Source of the DNA: Rhynchopus sp. YZ270_cl-10
Taxonomy: Eukaryota; Euglenozoa; Diplonemea; Diplonemida; Diplonemidae
Assembly (NCBI GenBank): GCA_964035575.1
Contig: OZ037833.1
Coordinates: forward strand, 310,001-374,000
Length of the DNA: 64,000 nt
Reading direction: 5' to 3'
Under the pieces are notes generated by a model. It was not told the origin of the DNA. It worked only from the letters and a program-made list of their open reading frames with translations, and searched no databases. The stretch's first letter is position 1; each line of letters starts with the position of its first letter. Below are positions 42,757 through 56,300 of the stretch, in pieces. Made by a program: the position numbers and the translations under genes.

Positions 42757-45642
42757 TTGCCCACTACCCAAGAGATGCCTGCTTCGATGTCTCGGAAAAG
42801 AAAGCGCGAGGACTACGAAGCGGACGAGGATGATGAGGATGAAGTGGGGCTGGCAGATCCACCAGGAGAAGACGATGACGAGGAACCCAAAGCGAACCAG
42901 GAGGAAGAGGAGGACGAGGAGAGCATGGGAAGCGAGGAGGAAAAACTCTACACCAGAAAATTCGGGGCACATCTTAGAAAAGACAGAGATGCTCTTGAGA
43001 AATCCTACAAGAAGAAGCTGCAAGCAGTAAAGAATGACGGGAAGAAAAGGAAAAAACACAAAGGCAAACTGACGAAAAACGTTATGGCCGCATTCCTGGC
43101 AAAAGAGGAGCTCAGGGAGATGAAAGAGAGAGGGGAAGATGTGAGGATTCGGCCCACCCGCAAGAAGGAACGGGGCCGGTCGGTCCGTGTACTGTCGATG
43201 CAACTAGGCGAGGACATTGCGTCGCAGATAGCATCTCCGCAGCCTCAGTCCCAAACCCCTCAAGGCCAAACCCAAACCCCGCAGGCGCAGGAACCAACTC
43301 CCCCGTTCATTTCGCAGTCACAGCAAGACACCCCCACGCAGGAACCAACTCCCCTCACAGCCTCCACCCAAGTCTCTCAAAAACTCACTATCCGGGCTTT
43401 GACACAGACAGTGAAGGGGTATAAGGACGACATTCCCAAGTTAGAGTTTCGACTTCTGAAGGACATGGCGCTTTTCAAGCAATATGCATCTTTCAAGAAG
43501 ATATATTCACTGGAACAACAGCTTCCATGCTGTGTCGTATGCCGCCAGACGTTTGGACATTCTGTTCAACGCAATGACTTATCCAAGCACTTCGGGACAT
43601 CTGCTTGCAACCAAAAATGGTCGGCAGAAGAAAAGACCCAGTCGCGTCTTGAGACAACAGCTGGGATGACTGGTGTGATGGAGGACAGGTTGGCGAGAGC
43701 ATCCTTGATCTCAGGACAATCACCCGAAGTGGTGAAAATCATCTCCACAGTGTTAGGTGGCATGAAGATCCCGGCTGTTGTTCCTGACGTCGAAGGGGCG
43801 GTGAGAAGGTGCGCGCGCTCGATCACGAGCGAAGCGGAGGGGCTAATCTCGACGACGCTGAGGGGGAGCGGCTTTGCGACACGTTGGTCGCTGTTTCACG
43901 ATGGGGGAAGGATCGGTGATTCAGCGGCATACGTGTTCGTGGGGTCCAGGCGAGGGAAATCTTATGCTCTCCAGCCTTATTTACCTGGGAGTCAGGTATG
44001 TTTCGTTTAGTCATAATGGTCCATACACAGCACCACAGGTCAATGGGGAAAATTTGGCGCTGCAGATGGCAAAGGAGCTGACAAGGTTAAAGCTCAACAG
44101 GCCGTATTTAATACGGTCCGACAAAGGAGGCAGTGACGGGAGTAGTAGCCGACTTCTCGCTGAAAGTTGGGGTATCATGTTCGTATCGTGCGTAGAACAT
44201 ACGTTTCACAACATCGCGTGCGACCTCCTCATGTACCTCGAAAACACAACTGCAAAAAAAATTGTGTACCTGTGTACCTATTTGTTTAATGGGAAGCTGA
44301 ACTCGCTGAGACATGCACGGTGGGTCTTGGCACAGAAGGGTACCGAGACGATCCAGCTGCCTGGCCTCGCCAAGCTCGCCTCCCGCCTGCAGAGCCACCT
44401 CCAAGAAGGCGGGATGTCTGACGAGGCTCAGTTGTTTGCGAAGTACAAAACAGAGATGTCCGAGATTGCCCCTGCGGGCGCGTTTGCACAATGCTGCAAC
44501 TGTGCGAATTTAGTGAGCGTTGCGAACTCTTTACAGGAAGAAGCGTCCAACACCCGGTCAGAAGATTCTGTGAAGGCGCAGAAGATGCCACTCCCTGTCT
44601 GCACAAGACATTCGCATAGTTGTTTGGCGTACGGTCATGTAGGAGAAAGACTTCGTGAACTGTACATGTTCGTGGCATCAGAGCTCATGGAGTGCAGTAA
44701 TGAACCATGTTCTTCGTTGCAAGAGCTCATCGAAATCTTGGCTGCCACTCCATTGGAGACATTGAAGCAGGAGTTTCAAAATGTATGCAAAAACGCCTAA
44801 AAACGTGGCATGATGGTTAGCAAAATCCCTGGAAGGATAGCAATGATTTTTTTTTTTGCACCACAGGTCCGCACCTTTATTCAACCGATTGAACGGATGC
44901 TGTGCAAGTACGGAAACGCGCAGCGCCCGTGTGGCTCGCATGAGGTTGCCAAAGACCTCACCGACCTTGAGAGAATGTACACGTATGAGATTACCATACC
45001 TGCCATAACCATATTCCGTATATTTCTTTCAATTTCAGGAACTTGGAAGGCGCAAGCGAAAATCTGAAGTTAGAAGCCGGTCGAGTGGTCACCTCTCATT
45101 TGGTCAAAGATGAGGTGAATCTCAATTTTTGGCGGGCAGTGCGGCAGTTCCACCCCCGCGCAAGGGACCTCGCCCTCGACCTCAACATGGCTATGACTCC
45201 TCAAGCCATGAACGAATGGTTGCCATTTCGTATCGATGAACAAAAGTTCATCGACTACGACAACCACATTCGTGAGCAGCAGGAGCTTCCGCAGGACCCG
45301 AAGGTTTTCTGGAGGAATTACACTGCTTCAGATGAACTCAGAGCTCAGGCTCTGGATTTACTGATGGAGCCTCCTGCTGCCACATGCTGCGACTCCTTCC
45401 TCAGCATTGCTCAGAAGGTTGTCGAGAGGGCCCCTGGGGCGTCCAAGGAGTGGAGAGCTCTTGTGACGTTCCACAGGAGCAATGGAGATGTTGCAAACGT
45501 CACCAATGGGAGGCTTCGTAGGGGGTTTCCTGCGTTTGTGGAGGATGAGGACGGTTTTGCCGAACCACCACCGCGTCGCCTGAACCCGGTGAAGTCATTT
45601 TCGCAAGCCATTGGTATTATCGGTAAGGCAAAGAGGGGTTGA
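42757..45642 (+). CDS. hAT-like transposase, four exons
   Basis: Exons 42757-43995, 44039-44782, 44867-44982 and 45039-45642 are separated by introns of 43, 84 and 56 nt with GTATGT, GTATGC and GTATGA donors and CACAG, CACAG and TTCAG acceptors. All join in frame to 900 residues. Residues 1-60 are acidic and 70-150 Lys/Arg-rich. A BED-like zinc finger (CVVC ... LSKHFGTSAC) is at about 258-285. The core includes RSDKGGSDGSSSRLLAESWG and CVEHTFHNIACDLL, the hAT catalytic-core style. The C-terminal region has a FWRAVRQFHPRARDLALDL block like the hAT dimerisation region. The frame is intact, so it may be active. It could belong to a neighbouring DUF659-type branch. A hAT MITE lies 44 bp downstream. 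Confidence 0.8.
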
Positions 45643-45685
45643 GCACGGCATGGTTTTTTTTTTTTTTTTTTTTTGTGAAGAAAAC

Positions 45686-46242
45686 CAGGGGACATTGGTA
45701 GTTTGAGATTTTGAAAAAAAAGCCGGTGTGAGCCAAAAAAGCCGGTGTGAGGCAATTTTTTTTTCCCCACGCATTTTTGGCAGAGACCTCCACAACTCTT
45801 TCCCCTCCGTGCCCTTGTCTAACCATATGGCATCAAAACTTTTCTGGCGAAGCCACGGTACGCAACATTTCAAAAATTGTGACATAAAATCGCACGCTTT
45901 TATAACCAAACTATGGTAAAGGTAGCTGTGACTATGGCATAGGGTAGAGCTGTGGGCTACCGCTCGTCATTTTTAGCTGCGCCGCAGGCGCACGGTACGC
46001 TACTTTTTTATGAGAGTTGCGAACATCTATTTCTTTTGATTGAACGGACCGATTGGTCTTTATGGTGGGGTTACATGCACATAAGAAACCGCTACAGATG
46101 TGGTTGTAGACTTGTATGAGGAGATAAATTCAGAAAAAAATTCAAAAATCCGCCTTTTCCCTTTTTTTTTTTTTTCCTCAAAATCCCACACCGGCTTATC
46201 CGGTGTGGCCACACCGGCACACCGGCATACTAATGTCCCCTG
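45686..46242. mobile_element. 557-bp hAT MITE, perfect 8-bp TSD
   Basis: Ends CAGGGGACATTGGTAG and ATACTAATGTCCCCTG are flanked by identical AAGAAAAC (45678-45685 and 46243-46250). Subterminal GCCGGTGTG/CACACCGGC repeats occur on both sides. The interior (45829-46005) matches 22790-22940. It has no coding capacity and would be mobilised in trans by a hAT transposase such as the adjoining one. Confidence 0.9.
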
Positions 46243-46249
46243 AAGAAAA

Positions 46250-47801
46250 CCGACTGACGTGCAACAAAGAGTTTTTCTCGACCGTGTTTTATTCTTCCTC
46301 AAGGTTTTTCACTCTACCATAAATTTTTTTGTACAGTAGATTAACAGTGTCCAGTTCTTGGATCATTGTAACCCACCCCTCCTTCATAGATACCCATCCT
46401 ACCCCATTCTAAGCAAGAGAGAAAAAAAAACACAAAAAAAAAAAAAAACACAAATTGTCAGGATCTTGATCAGGAAGAAGAAGATTTGAGTCCGTGAAAA
46501 AAAAAAATCTTCTTTAAGACCTTTCTGGTACCGTGTCATGTACACCCATTTTTTTTTTTTTTTTTGAATTTTTAAAATCAGGGCCACTAAAGTGCCAAAA
46601 AAGGGTAAACTCGGGGCCTGAGACGGTTTTGGGGGGTTTGAAAGTTTGTTTTGTTTTGTTTTGTTTTTGCTTTTGCTACTTTATTTTGTACTTTTTTGCT
46701 TAGGGAAAACAAACTTTCGGTCTGCGTGCGCGTCCTGCGTGCCTGGGTTTTTTTGAGATTTTCAAAAAAAAAGTTTTTTTCAAAAAAAAGTTTTTTCTGT
46801 GGAAAAGCGAATCCCCACCCCCCTGGTACCCCCGTCTCCCCCAAAAAAATTTTCCCATGGAGAGCAATCGGCTCGCGCAATCAAAAGAAGGCAGAGAAAA
46901 GGGAAAAGAAAAAAAGAAAAAAGTTGGGAACCGAGCGCCTGCGGCGCTACCTGTTCCCTACACTCCTTTATTTTTAAACATGATGAACTTATTTATGTAC
47001 AGTGGTCATTTTCTTTTGAGCATAAATCAGTTCCTAGTAAGGGTACTTCAGTGTATTTTTGTACACACATGTGACCCCACCGTGGAGAGCAATCGGCTCG
47101 TGCAATCAAAAGAAAGCAGAAAAAAGGGGAAAAGAAGAAAAGGAAAAAGTTGGGGACCGTGCGCCTGCGGCGCTACCTGTTCCCAGTCAAAAACACCATA
47201 ATTTGATCTGAAGTTGGGTTTTCAGTCCTGAAAATGACCCTTGCTCACGAGTATGGGTTCATATTTTGTAAAAAAATAAGTCACTAAAATTGTTTCCATG
47301 TTTCCGTTTTTCCCCCACCACAGAACGGGATTGGCTCGGAAATGCCACAAAACACTGTTTTCACCCCCTTATACACAGCTGTCTGAGGTGCGTTTTTTTG
47401 GTCCCAAAACACGATTTTTCAGATTTTTCCCCCAAAAGTTAGCGCGAAGCCTGTTCTCACTCCATGAAAGAAGAACAATTTGAAAAAAACTTTTTTTTAA
47501 AACAAACTTTTTTTTGCCTGCCTGCCTGGGTTTTTCTGGGGGACGTCCCGACGCGCACGCAGACGAGAAGTTTGTTTTCCCTTATTTGTTTGTTTACTTT
47601 TGCAGCATGACCAAGGGTCGTTAAGACAGGGTACGTTACTTTTTGAGATGACGATTTAATCCATGCCTTGTGCTGTCTGTAAATGTTTGTGTGTTTTGCA
47701 GGTTTTGGGGGGTGTGTGGGTGGGTTGGTATGGTCAGAAACACTATGAAAGCCGTGGTTGGGGTTTCTTAAAAAATGACGTTTGCCACTAGCTTTTGATA
47801 G
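46250..47801. repeat. repeat-rich intergenic stretch
   Basis: 46447-46541 is a scrambled copy of the 37.1-kb palindrome. 46857-46960 and 47085-47185 are direct duplicates (GGAGAGCAATCGGCTCG, then GCGCCTGCGGCGCTACCTGT). 47260-47345 is a degenerate copy of the 31.8-kb repeat. No gene is seen. Confidence 0.6.
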
Positions 47802-47836
47802 ACCCTAGGGGGGGGACCTAGGGGGTCCGACTCCCA

Positions 47837-48446
47837 CACCACGCTGGATGATAGGGGTCACATGATAGGGTGACATGATAGGGCACATGTTAGGATCCTA
47901 ACATGTGCCCTATCATGTACCCTAACATGTACCCTATCATGTGCCCTATCATGTGCCCTATCATGTGCCCTATCATGTACCCTATCATGTACCCTAACAT
48001 GTGCCCTATCATGTGACCCTATCAATCCTATCATGTGACCTATCATGTGAACCGGGGAATCCTATCATGTGCCCTATCATGTACCCTATCATGTACCCTA
48101 TCATGTACCCTATCATGTACCCTATCATGTACCCTATCATGTACCCTATCATGTACCCTATCATGTGCCCTATCATGTGCCCTATGGCCACATGATAGGG
48201 CACATGATAGGATTCACTGGCTCACATGATACTATACTTGTTAGATTTCCGACTTCACATGATAGTTCACATGTTAGATTTCCCGGTTCACATGATAGTT
48301 TACATGATAGTTTTCCCACTTCACATGATAGTTCACATGTTAGATTTCCCGGTTCACATGATGGGATTTACCGGTTCACATGATAAAATTCTATCATGTG
48401 ACCTATCATGTAAATCTACCAAATCACCCTATCATCCAGCGTGGTG
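47837..48446. mobile_element. foldback element 1 with 12-bp ATCATGTxCCCT array
   Basis: The ends CACCACGCTGGATGATAG and CTATCATCCAGCGTGGTG are inverted. The inside is built from CCCTATCATGTACC and its complement, with a second family, TCACATGATAGTTCACATG, in the right half. It abuts the next foldback without spacing. Confidence 0.85.
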
Positions 48447-49217
48447 CATGTAAATTTTTGTCCATTTTATTATTTTTTCAACATTAGGCCATTTCCCGGG
48501 CACCCCCGGGCGAATCCTGCCCCCAAAATAGGGTGTCTGGGCACTGTGGGCCCAAATTCACCCTCTAGGTACCACAAAATACAAAAAAAAATTGAAAAAA
48601 ATGGTGAAAATAGGCTATTTTGGCCTTTTGGGCAACATAGCCGGTTTTGACCAAATTTCCAAAAAATCAAAAAAAAAGTCCAAAAAATAGACGAAAAAGG
48701 GCGTCTCTGGACACAATTTCGACCCAAAAATGTGTTTTGGGTCAATTGAAAACGGGGTTTCACCCTTTTGACACTTTTTTTGACGTTTTTTTGTGTTTTT
48801 AGGTGCAAAAACGTCCGGGGTGGGATGAGCATGGGATGAGCTTGGGATGAGCACAAAAAAACACACACAAAACATCTAAAAAAGTGGCAAAAGGGTGAAA
48901 AACCGGTTGCAATTGACTCAACCCACTTATTTCCGTCGAAATTCTGTCCAGAGACTCCCTTTTTCGTCTATTTTTTCGGGTTTTTTTTGATTTTTTTTTG
49001 GGAAACGGTTTTTAGTCAAAAACCGGCCATTTTGCCTAAGGCCAAAATAGCCTATTTTCACCATATTTTTCAATTTTTTTTGTATTTTGTGGTACCTAGA
49101 GGGTGAATTTGGGCCCACAGTGCCCAGACACCCCATTTTGGGGGCAGGATTCGCCCGGGGGTGCCCGGGAAATGGCCTAATGTTGAAAAAATAATAAAAT
49201 GGACAAAAATTTACATG
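48447..49217. mobile_element. foldback element 2, arms of about 340 bp
   Basis: Ends CATGTAAATTTTTGTCCATT and complement. The arms stay near-identical through GTGCCCGGGAAATGGCC and GAGGGTGAATTTGGGCCC, then diverge in a central region with GGGATGAGC triplicated at about 48820-48850. No coding capacity. Confidence 0.88.
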
Positions 49218-49229
49218 GGAGTCGGACCC

Positions 49230-49855
49230 CCTAGGCATACACTCGATGCGAGTCGCATGCGAGAATCATTCTCGCATTCTCGCACACCATTCTCGCACCA
49301 TTCTCGCATGCGAGAATCATTCTCGCACACGTAGAGGATTTTCGTACAAGGGAAGTCCTGGCCTGTGTTTCGTTTTTTAGGGACATGTAGTGTCCAGGGG
49401 AAGTTTCTGTCGCAAAGTAGATGAAGTAACCCCACCACACTCTGTGTACTGTGTACTGTGTACTGTGTACTGTGTACTGTGTACTGTGTACTGTGTACTG
49501 TGTACTGTGTACTGTGTACTGTGTACTGTGTACTGTGTACTGTGTACTGTGTACTGTGTTGCTGGGTATATTCCATCGTGTTTTGTTGAAAATTGCTGGT
49601 TTTGTTTAAATGACTCCTCGGAGTCTCCCTTAAGGTTAAAATGACCCGAAAACATTAAAAAAAAGCGTTGGGGGGTGTGTATTTTCCACGTACGTGACCA
49701 CGGAGAACCGTGCGAGAATCGTGCGAGAATGTGCGAGAATGGTGCGAGAATGAGCGAGAATGTGCGAGAATGAGCGAGAATCGTGCGAGAATTTTTTGCC
49801 AGACCAGAGTTGTGCGAGAATGCGAGAATGCGACTCGCATCGAGTGTATGCCTAG
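49230..49855. mobile_element. foldback element 3 with TGCGAGAATG arrays
   Basis: Ends CCTAGGCATACACTCGATGC and complement, continuing as CGAGTCGCATGCGAGAAT. The subterminal arms are arrays of GTGCGAGAAT/ATTCTCGCAC. The centre holds a 7-bp microsatellite, 49441-49560. An outer inverted pair, GGGGGTCCGACTCCCA (47820-47836) and TGGGAGTCGGACCCCC (49216-49231), brackets elements 1 and 2. Confidence 0.85.
49441..49560 (+). repeat. (TGTGTAC)n microsatellite
   Basis: About 17 uninterrupted 7-bp units. The unit is the 9-bp TGTGTATAC unit of the 54-56.7 kb arrays minus TA. Confidence 0.95.
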
Positions 49856-50316
49856 GGGGGGGACCTAAGGGGGGGGTAGGGGGTCACAAGGGGTAGAAAT
49901 TTTTGTTTTTCTGAATATTCGGCAGAAGGTGGAAAAACCACGAAAAAACACACCAGCAGTGTGACAAAAGAGACTATTTAGTTGAACTCGTCCAACCGCC
50001 TGGCTGGTTATAAGTTCCTTTTCCTAAACAGCCGAGTAGGCGAACTTTCGGGTTTTCCAAAAAGTCAGGCCGACTATGGTTTATCCAAACAAAACAGAAA
50101 TAATACACGCACATGAATGATTCGAAACAGATTTCAAAAAAGAATCTTTGGCTTTCCACGTGGAGACCACAGCACCCCACGACACCATGCTTTGCGCTCT
50201 GCAGAATGCTTGGAGCATTCTGCAGAGCGCTTTGAGACTTGCCCAGACGCCTGCCCGTGCCAAGCTCATTATATCACAGCTGAACGTTCAAGCCCACCCA
50301 ACACAACTCGCGTGAC
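49856..50316. other. 3' flank of the surface glycoprotein gene
   Basis: G runs next to the foldback, then unique sequence. At about 50208-50232 GCATTCTGCAGAGCGCTTTG pairs with CTCTGCAGAATGC just before it, a hairpin that could sit in the 3' untranslated region. No gene is seen. Confidence 0.4.
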
Positions 50317-53300
50317 TCACGTCATCTCTTCCTCCACATAGTCGTACACGTCACATCCTTCAACCAGAGCTGAAGCATCCTGCTCGTAGTGCTGCTGTCC
50401 GTTGTACGCCACCACAGACCTGTGTCGCCGTACAAACAACAATCCTGCCAGCACCACAACCAGAAGTGCACCAGAACTAGCCAGGATCCAAACGTAGGCG
50501 GGGGTACCGGATCCTGTCCCCTTGTCCTGCACTGCTGGTGCTGGTGCTTGTGTAGCCCACTGCAGGCCACAGGGCGCAACGCAGCTGGCAACAACCGCAC
50601 TCCCCTTCACACACCGCACCACAAGCACACCCTCCATGTTGCTCGCCATGTGCAGCGTCAGGTCCGCCCCCACTGCCACCACCGATCCCAACGTGGCTGT
50701 CACCGTCACGTCTGCGTTATCCTCGCACAGCAGCGTGCCTGAGAAGTCCTTCACAGCAGAGCTGTGTTCACCTGACATCTGCAGGCTTGCTCCTGTCGCG
50801 TACACAGCCTTCGCCACAGACAGTGTGGGCAGCACATCCACTGCGGAACCCCCTGGCATATCGTGAGGCACAAGCACCGACTGCACACGCATTGTGAAGG
50901 CGAAACTCATAAGCCACGTCTGCCCCGACGCAGGGCTCGCACGGAAAAACATCTTCTCTGCGTACACCGTGCTTGGCATGCCAACAAACGTCTCGTTTGG
51001 GCCAAGTGTCACCCCCGTCGACCACAGCACGGCGTCGCTGTTCTCTGAGTGAAGCATCAACACAAACTCCACTGTCTCCCCCTCAGCCGGCCCACGGGTC
51101 AGCACAAAGCTCAGCATGTATGCCGTGTGTGTATCAGATAGGTCCACCTTTGTGAGCTTGAACGGCAACATCAGGTCCAGCGAGACTGTGTTCACCATGC
51201 TGTGTTTGAAAAGTAAATCAGTTTTTGTGGAATTCATGATCGTGCAGGACCGTGGTACAAAACAAGCTTGACATACCTGTGCACGCGAAAGTCAATGAAG
51301 CCCTGGACAACTGCGGAAAGGAATTCTGTTCCGTTCACGAGAGGTGGTGATGCCGTCACAATGAATGGTGGCACTGTGGGCGGGTCGACACTTGTTGAGG
51401 GTACGTGTGTTGGACCGCCCCACGCGAACACAGCATCGGCAGTGGCGGACACCCATATGGCACTGCCACGCAGGCAGGTGGTCGTGAAGATCGTCACCAC
51501 ACCTGGGTGCTGAAACACGAAGGACGTCGCGTTCGAGGCCAGCACACGCAACGAACCTCTGAACGGAGACACCGTGAACGTCATCTCGCTGTCCACAGCA
51601 CCACAATCCAGCATCTGCATCCCAGACGTCATATCGTGATTGTGGCTCTCGCCAGACATTGGCAAAAGAGGCAAGAACCCAAACTCGTTTCTGTTGAGTC
51701 GCAACTTTGCCACGTCCAGCACAGGCACCTCAGGAATTGGTGTGAACTTGGTGTGCAACAACATCGTGCAATCGAATTCGTTTCCGCTTTCCCTCTGTGT
51801 CTGGAACAACACTGTGAACGTCTTTCCGTCAAAGGTCTCCTCTGCCGTGATCGTGGCAGTTTGCCCGGGGCCGAGAGTGACCAACTGCAGGACGCTCCCT
51901 GTGTCACCAATCACCGTAACCCAAAAGAGAGCACTTTCGCTGTCACCTGCAGCACGTGACAGCGTGAGTGCGTCAAATGAAAGCAACTGACCAGGAACAC
52001 TCAAGAAGCCTTGAGCCAACACAACAACAGACCTGCAAAAATATAGAAGGGAGATACGTAGGGTGTGGGTGTGGTGGGGGTGAGCGCCATTCCCATTCAG
52101 GTAAGGGGAACAAAGAAAAGAAAGGGTGCAAGATGAATCCAAGCCACACGTGCTACGTCAAAATCAATATCAAAACATACCCCGGAGCATATGTGCGCAC
52201 CCGTGCCTTGACAATTTGAGTGACGGCGACAGTAACTGCGACTGGCGACGATGTTCGCTCAGCAGTAAAAGCTGTTGGTAGTGCAGTTGGAGGCCCAGCT
52301 GTTGGTGGAGCAACTGTTGGAGAAACTGTCGGCACATCAGTTGGCCCAGCTGTTGGTGGAGCAACTGTTGGAGAAACTGTCGGCGCATCAGTTGGCCCAG
52401 CTGTTGGTGGAGCAACTGTTGGAGAAACTGTCGGCGCATCAGTTGGCCCAGCTGTTGGTGGAGCAACTGTTGGAGAAACTGTCGGCACATCAGTTGACCC
52501 AGCTGTTGGTGGAGCAACTGTCGGGGAAAGCAGAGGAACAGCTGTTGGCGGAACTGCTGTTGGGGTTACGTCCGAGAAGTCCCAGGAGAAGTGTGAGGCT
52601 TGCTCAGACACGACGAAGATCTGCTTGCCCTTCACACAGGGGATATCCATCCAAAACCGGTCGCCGATGTTGTTGCTTGCGCTGAAGGAAAACGCCGTCT
52701 CAGCGCCCGTGTGGTCGTGGATCGTGACAAACCCTGGCTCGCCGGACTTCAAATAGAACGTCAAGTTCCCGTGCGCTGTGCATGTGATAACACCTGCGTA
52801 TGTCTCTGCACTGGATGAGAGCTCACCGCTCATGCCCCACGTCGTGTCGACACCATCGTAGCTGCCTGCAGCGATGTTCTGTGCGACTGCGTCAGGAGAC
52901 AGTGCAGGTGTCAGCAGTTCGGGAACGCACTTGTTCGGAACAAACGTTAATCCCACGAACATGGAGAAGAAGTCCAGAAACTCAGGATGCCATGCTGTCA
53001 GCTTCACACACAGGTCGTCTCCACGCGCCCACGCAGCACGGTCAAACAGCACACCCGTCGTCTCCACAGTCCCCCAATACCCTGCCCCTATGTTCACATC
53101 CTTCGAGAACAGTGTTGTCGCATTCGACTCACATCCCTGTGTGATGGACAGCGTCACATTGCCATCTCCTGTTCCAGTATAGATGGTCAGCCTGGCGATA
53201 GACACAACGTAGTTGTCCATCACATCACCCTCAAGCAGGCTGATGGTAGAGCCCACACCAGCAGAAACAGCTCCATACCTGTGTGGTGGTGTTGTGTGTG

Positions 53301-56300
53301 GCACATTATTCCTCATTCCAATTGCACAAGATGTGTAATATTTGGGTGACGGGCTAAAAAACCCTACCAGGTTAGCGAGCGGCAGGTTAGCGAGCTGGTG
53401 TGGTAATGGAGGCAGAACAGAGGCTTTTTAACACATCTTATCATGTACCAAGTATGCCTCCCCGACAAAAAAAAAATTTTTCCCGTCGTGACGGTCGTTA
53501 TACTTATTCGTATATGCCAGGGGATTATATTAGTGGGGTAAAACTCGGTCAGCCTGACCGAGTTGACAGCAAGCCTTAACTAAAACTCGGTCAGGCCAAA
53601 TGTAAAAAAAACAAGTAATTGCTATCGGGAAAAAAACGGGGTGTGCTGTGGTTATGGGGGGACCCACACTCCTGAACACCACCCTGTAGAAATAATCTAC
53701 ACTCTGCTCTTCTGCAGGTATGCGAAAACGCTGCCACAACCACTGGGACGTCCTATAGGGACGCCTAATAAAACACGTACGTGCACGGTGGCTTGGTCAG
53801 GTGACTGACCAGGCTTTTAGCCTGGTCAAAATGACCAGGCCCCCCCTTGGTCATGACCAAGCCCCCCCCTTGGTCATGACCGAGGGGGGGCCTGGTCATG
53901 ACCAAGGGGGGACTTGGTGACCAGGCCCCCCCTTGGTCATGACGGGTAAAAATGCACGGTGGGGGGTTTGAAAACCCTGCAAAAAAAACAAAATAAGACC
54001 ACAAAGCATGTATACTGTGTATACTGTGTATACTGTGTATACTGTGTATACTGTGCATACTGTGTATACTGTGTATACTGTGTATACTGTGTATACTGTG
54101 TATACTGTGTATACTGTGTATACTGTGTATACTGTGTATACTGTGTATACTGTGTATACTGTGTATACTGTGTATACTGTGTATACTGTGTATACTGTAT
54201 ACTGTGTATACTGTGTATACTGTGTATACTGTGTATACTGTGTATACTGTGTATACTGTGTATACTGTGTATACTGTGTATACTGTGTTTACTGTGTATA
54301 CTGTGTATACTGTGTATACTGTGTATACTGTGTATACTGTGTATACTGTGTATACTGTGTATACTGTGTATACTGTGTATACTGTGTATACTGTGTATAC
54401 TGTGTATACTGTGTATACTGTGTATACTGTGTATACTGTGCATACTGTGTATACTGTGTATACTGTGTATACTGTGTATACTGTGTATACTGTGTATACT
54501 GTATACTGTGTATACTGTGTATACTGTGTATACTGTGTATACTGTGTATACTGTGTATACTGTGTATACTGTGTTTACTGTGTATACTGTGTATACTGTG
54601 TATACTGTGTATACTGTGTATACTGTGTATACTGTGTATACTGTGTATACTGTGTATACTGTGTATACTGTGTATACTGTGTATACTGTGTATACTGTGT
54701 ATTCTGTGTATTCTGTGTATACTGTGTATACTGTGTATACTGTGTATACTGTGTATACTGTGTTTACTGTGTATACTGTGTATACTGTGTATACTGTGTA
54801 TACTGTGTATACTGTGTATACTGTGTATACTGTGTATACTGTGTATACTGTGTATACTGTGTATACTGTGTATACTGTGTATACTGTGTATACTGTGTTT
54901 ACTGTGTATACTGTGTATACTGTGTATACTGTGTATACTGTGTATACTGTGTATACTGTGTATACTGTGTATACTGTGTATACTGTGTATACTGTGTATA
55001 CTGTGTATACTGTGTATACTGTGTATTCTGTGTATTCTGTGTATACTGTGTATACTGTGTATACTGTGTATACTGTGTTTACTGTGTATACTGTGTATAC
55101 TGTGTATACTGTGTATACTGTGTATACTGTGTATACTGTGCATACTGTGTATACTGTGTATACTGTGTATACTGTGTATACTGTGTATACTGTGTATACT
55201 GTGTATACTGTGTATACTGTATACTGTGTATACTGTGTATACTGTGTATACTGTGTATACTGTGTATACTGTGCATACTGTGTATACTGTGTATACTGTG
55301 TATACTGTGTATACTGTGTATACTGTGTATACTGTGTATACTGTGTATACTGTGTATACTGTGCATACTGTGTATACTGTGTATACTGTGTATACTGTGT
55401 ATACTGTGTATACTGTGTATACTGTGTATACTGTGTATACTGTGTATACTGTGTATACTGTGTATACTGTGTATACTGTGTATACTGTGTATACTGTGTA
55501 TACTGTGTATACTGTGTATACTGTGTATACTGTGTATACTGTGTATACTGTGTATACACAGTATACACCTTTTACCTGTGTACCTGTGTTCACAGAAAAA
55601 CACAGTATACACAGTATACACAGTATACACAGTATACACAGTATACACAGAATACACAGAATACACAGTATACACAGTATACACAGTATACACAGTATAC
55701 ACAGTATACACAGTATACACAGTATACACAGTATACACAGTATACACAGTATACACAGTATACACAGTATACACAGTATACACAGTATACACAGTATACA
55801 CAGTATACACAGAATACACAGAATACACAGTATACACAGTATACACAGTATACACAGTATACACAGTATACACAGTATACACAGTATACACAGTATACAC
55901 AGTATACACAGTATACACAGTATACACAGTATACACAGTATGCACAGTATACACAGTATACACAGTATACACAGTATACACAGTATACACAGTATACACA
56001 GTATACACAGTATACACAGTATACACAGTATACACAGTATACACAGTATACACAGTATACACAGTATACACAGTATACACAGTATACACAGTATGCACAG
56101 TATACACAGTATGCACAGTATACACAGTATACACAGTATACACAGTATACACAGTATACACAGTATACACAGTATGCACAGTATACACAGTATGCACAGT
56201 ATACACAGTATACACAGTATACACAGTATACACAGTATACACAGTATACACAGTATACACAGTATACACAGTATACACAGTATACACAGTATACACAGTA

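Noticed and set aside
42039-46242. A single large hAT element bounded by CAGGGGAC at 42039 and GTCCCCTG at 46235
   Set aside because: The right end belongs to the 557-bp MITE with its own perfect duplication, and the left CAGGGGAC is part of the LINE-linked retrocopy, so the match is chance.
47858-48383. Repetitive frames reading MIGYMIGYMIG or LSCTLSCTLSC
   Set aside because: Products of the 12-bp ATCATGT array in foldback element 1, not genes.
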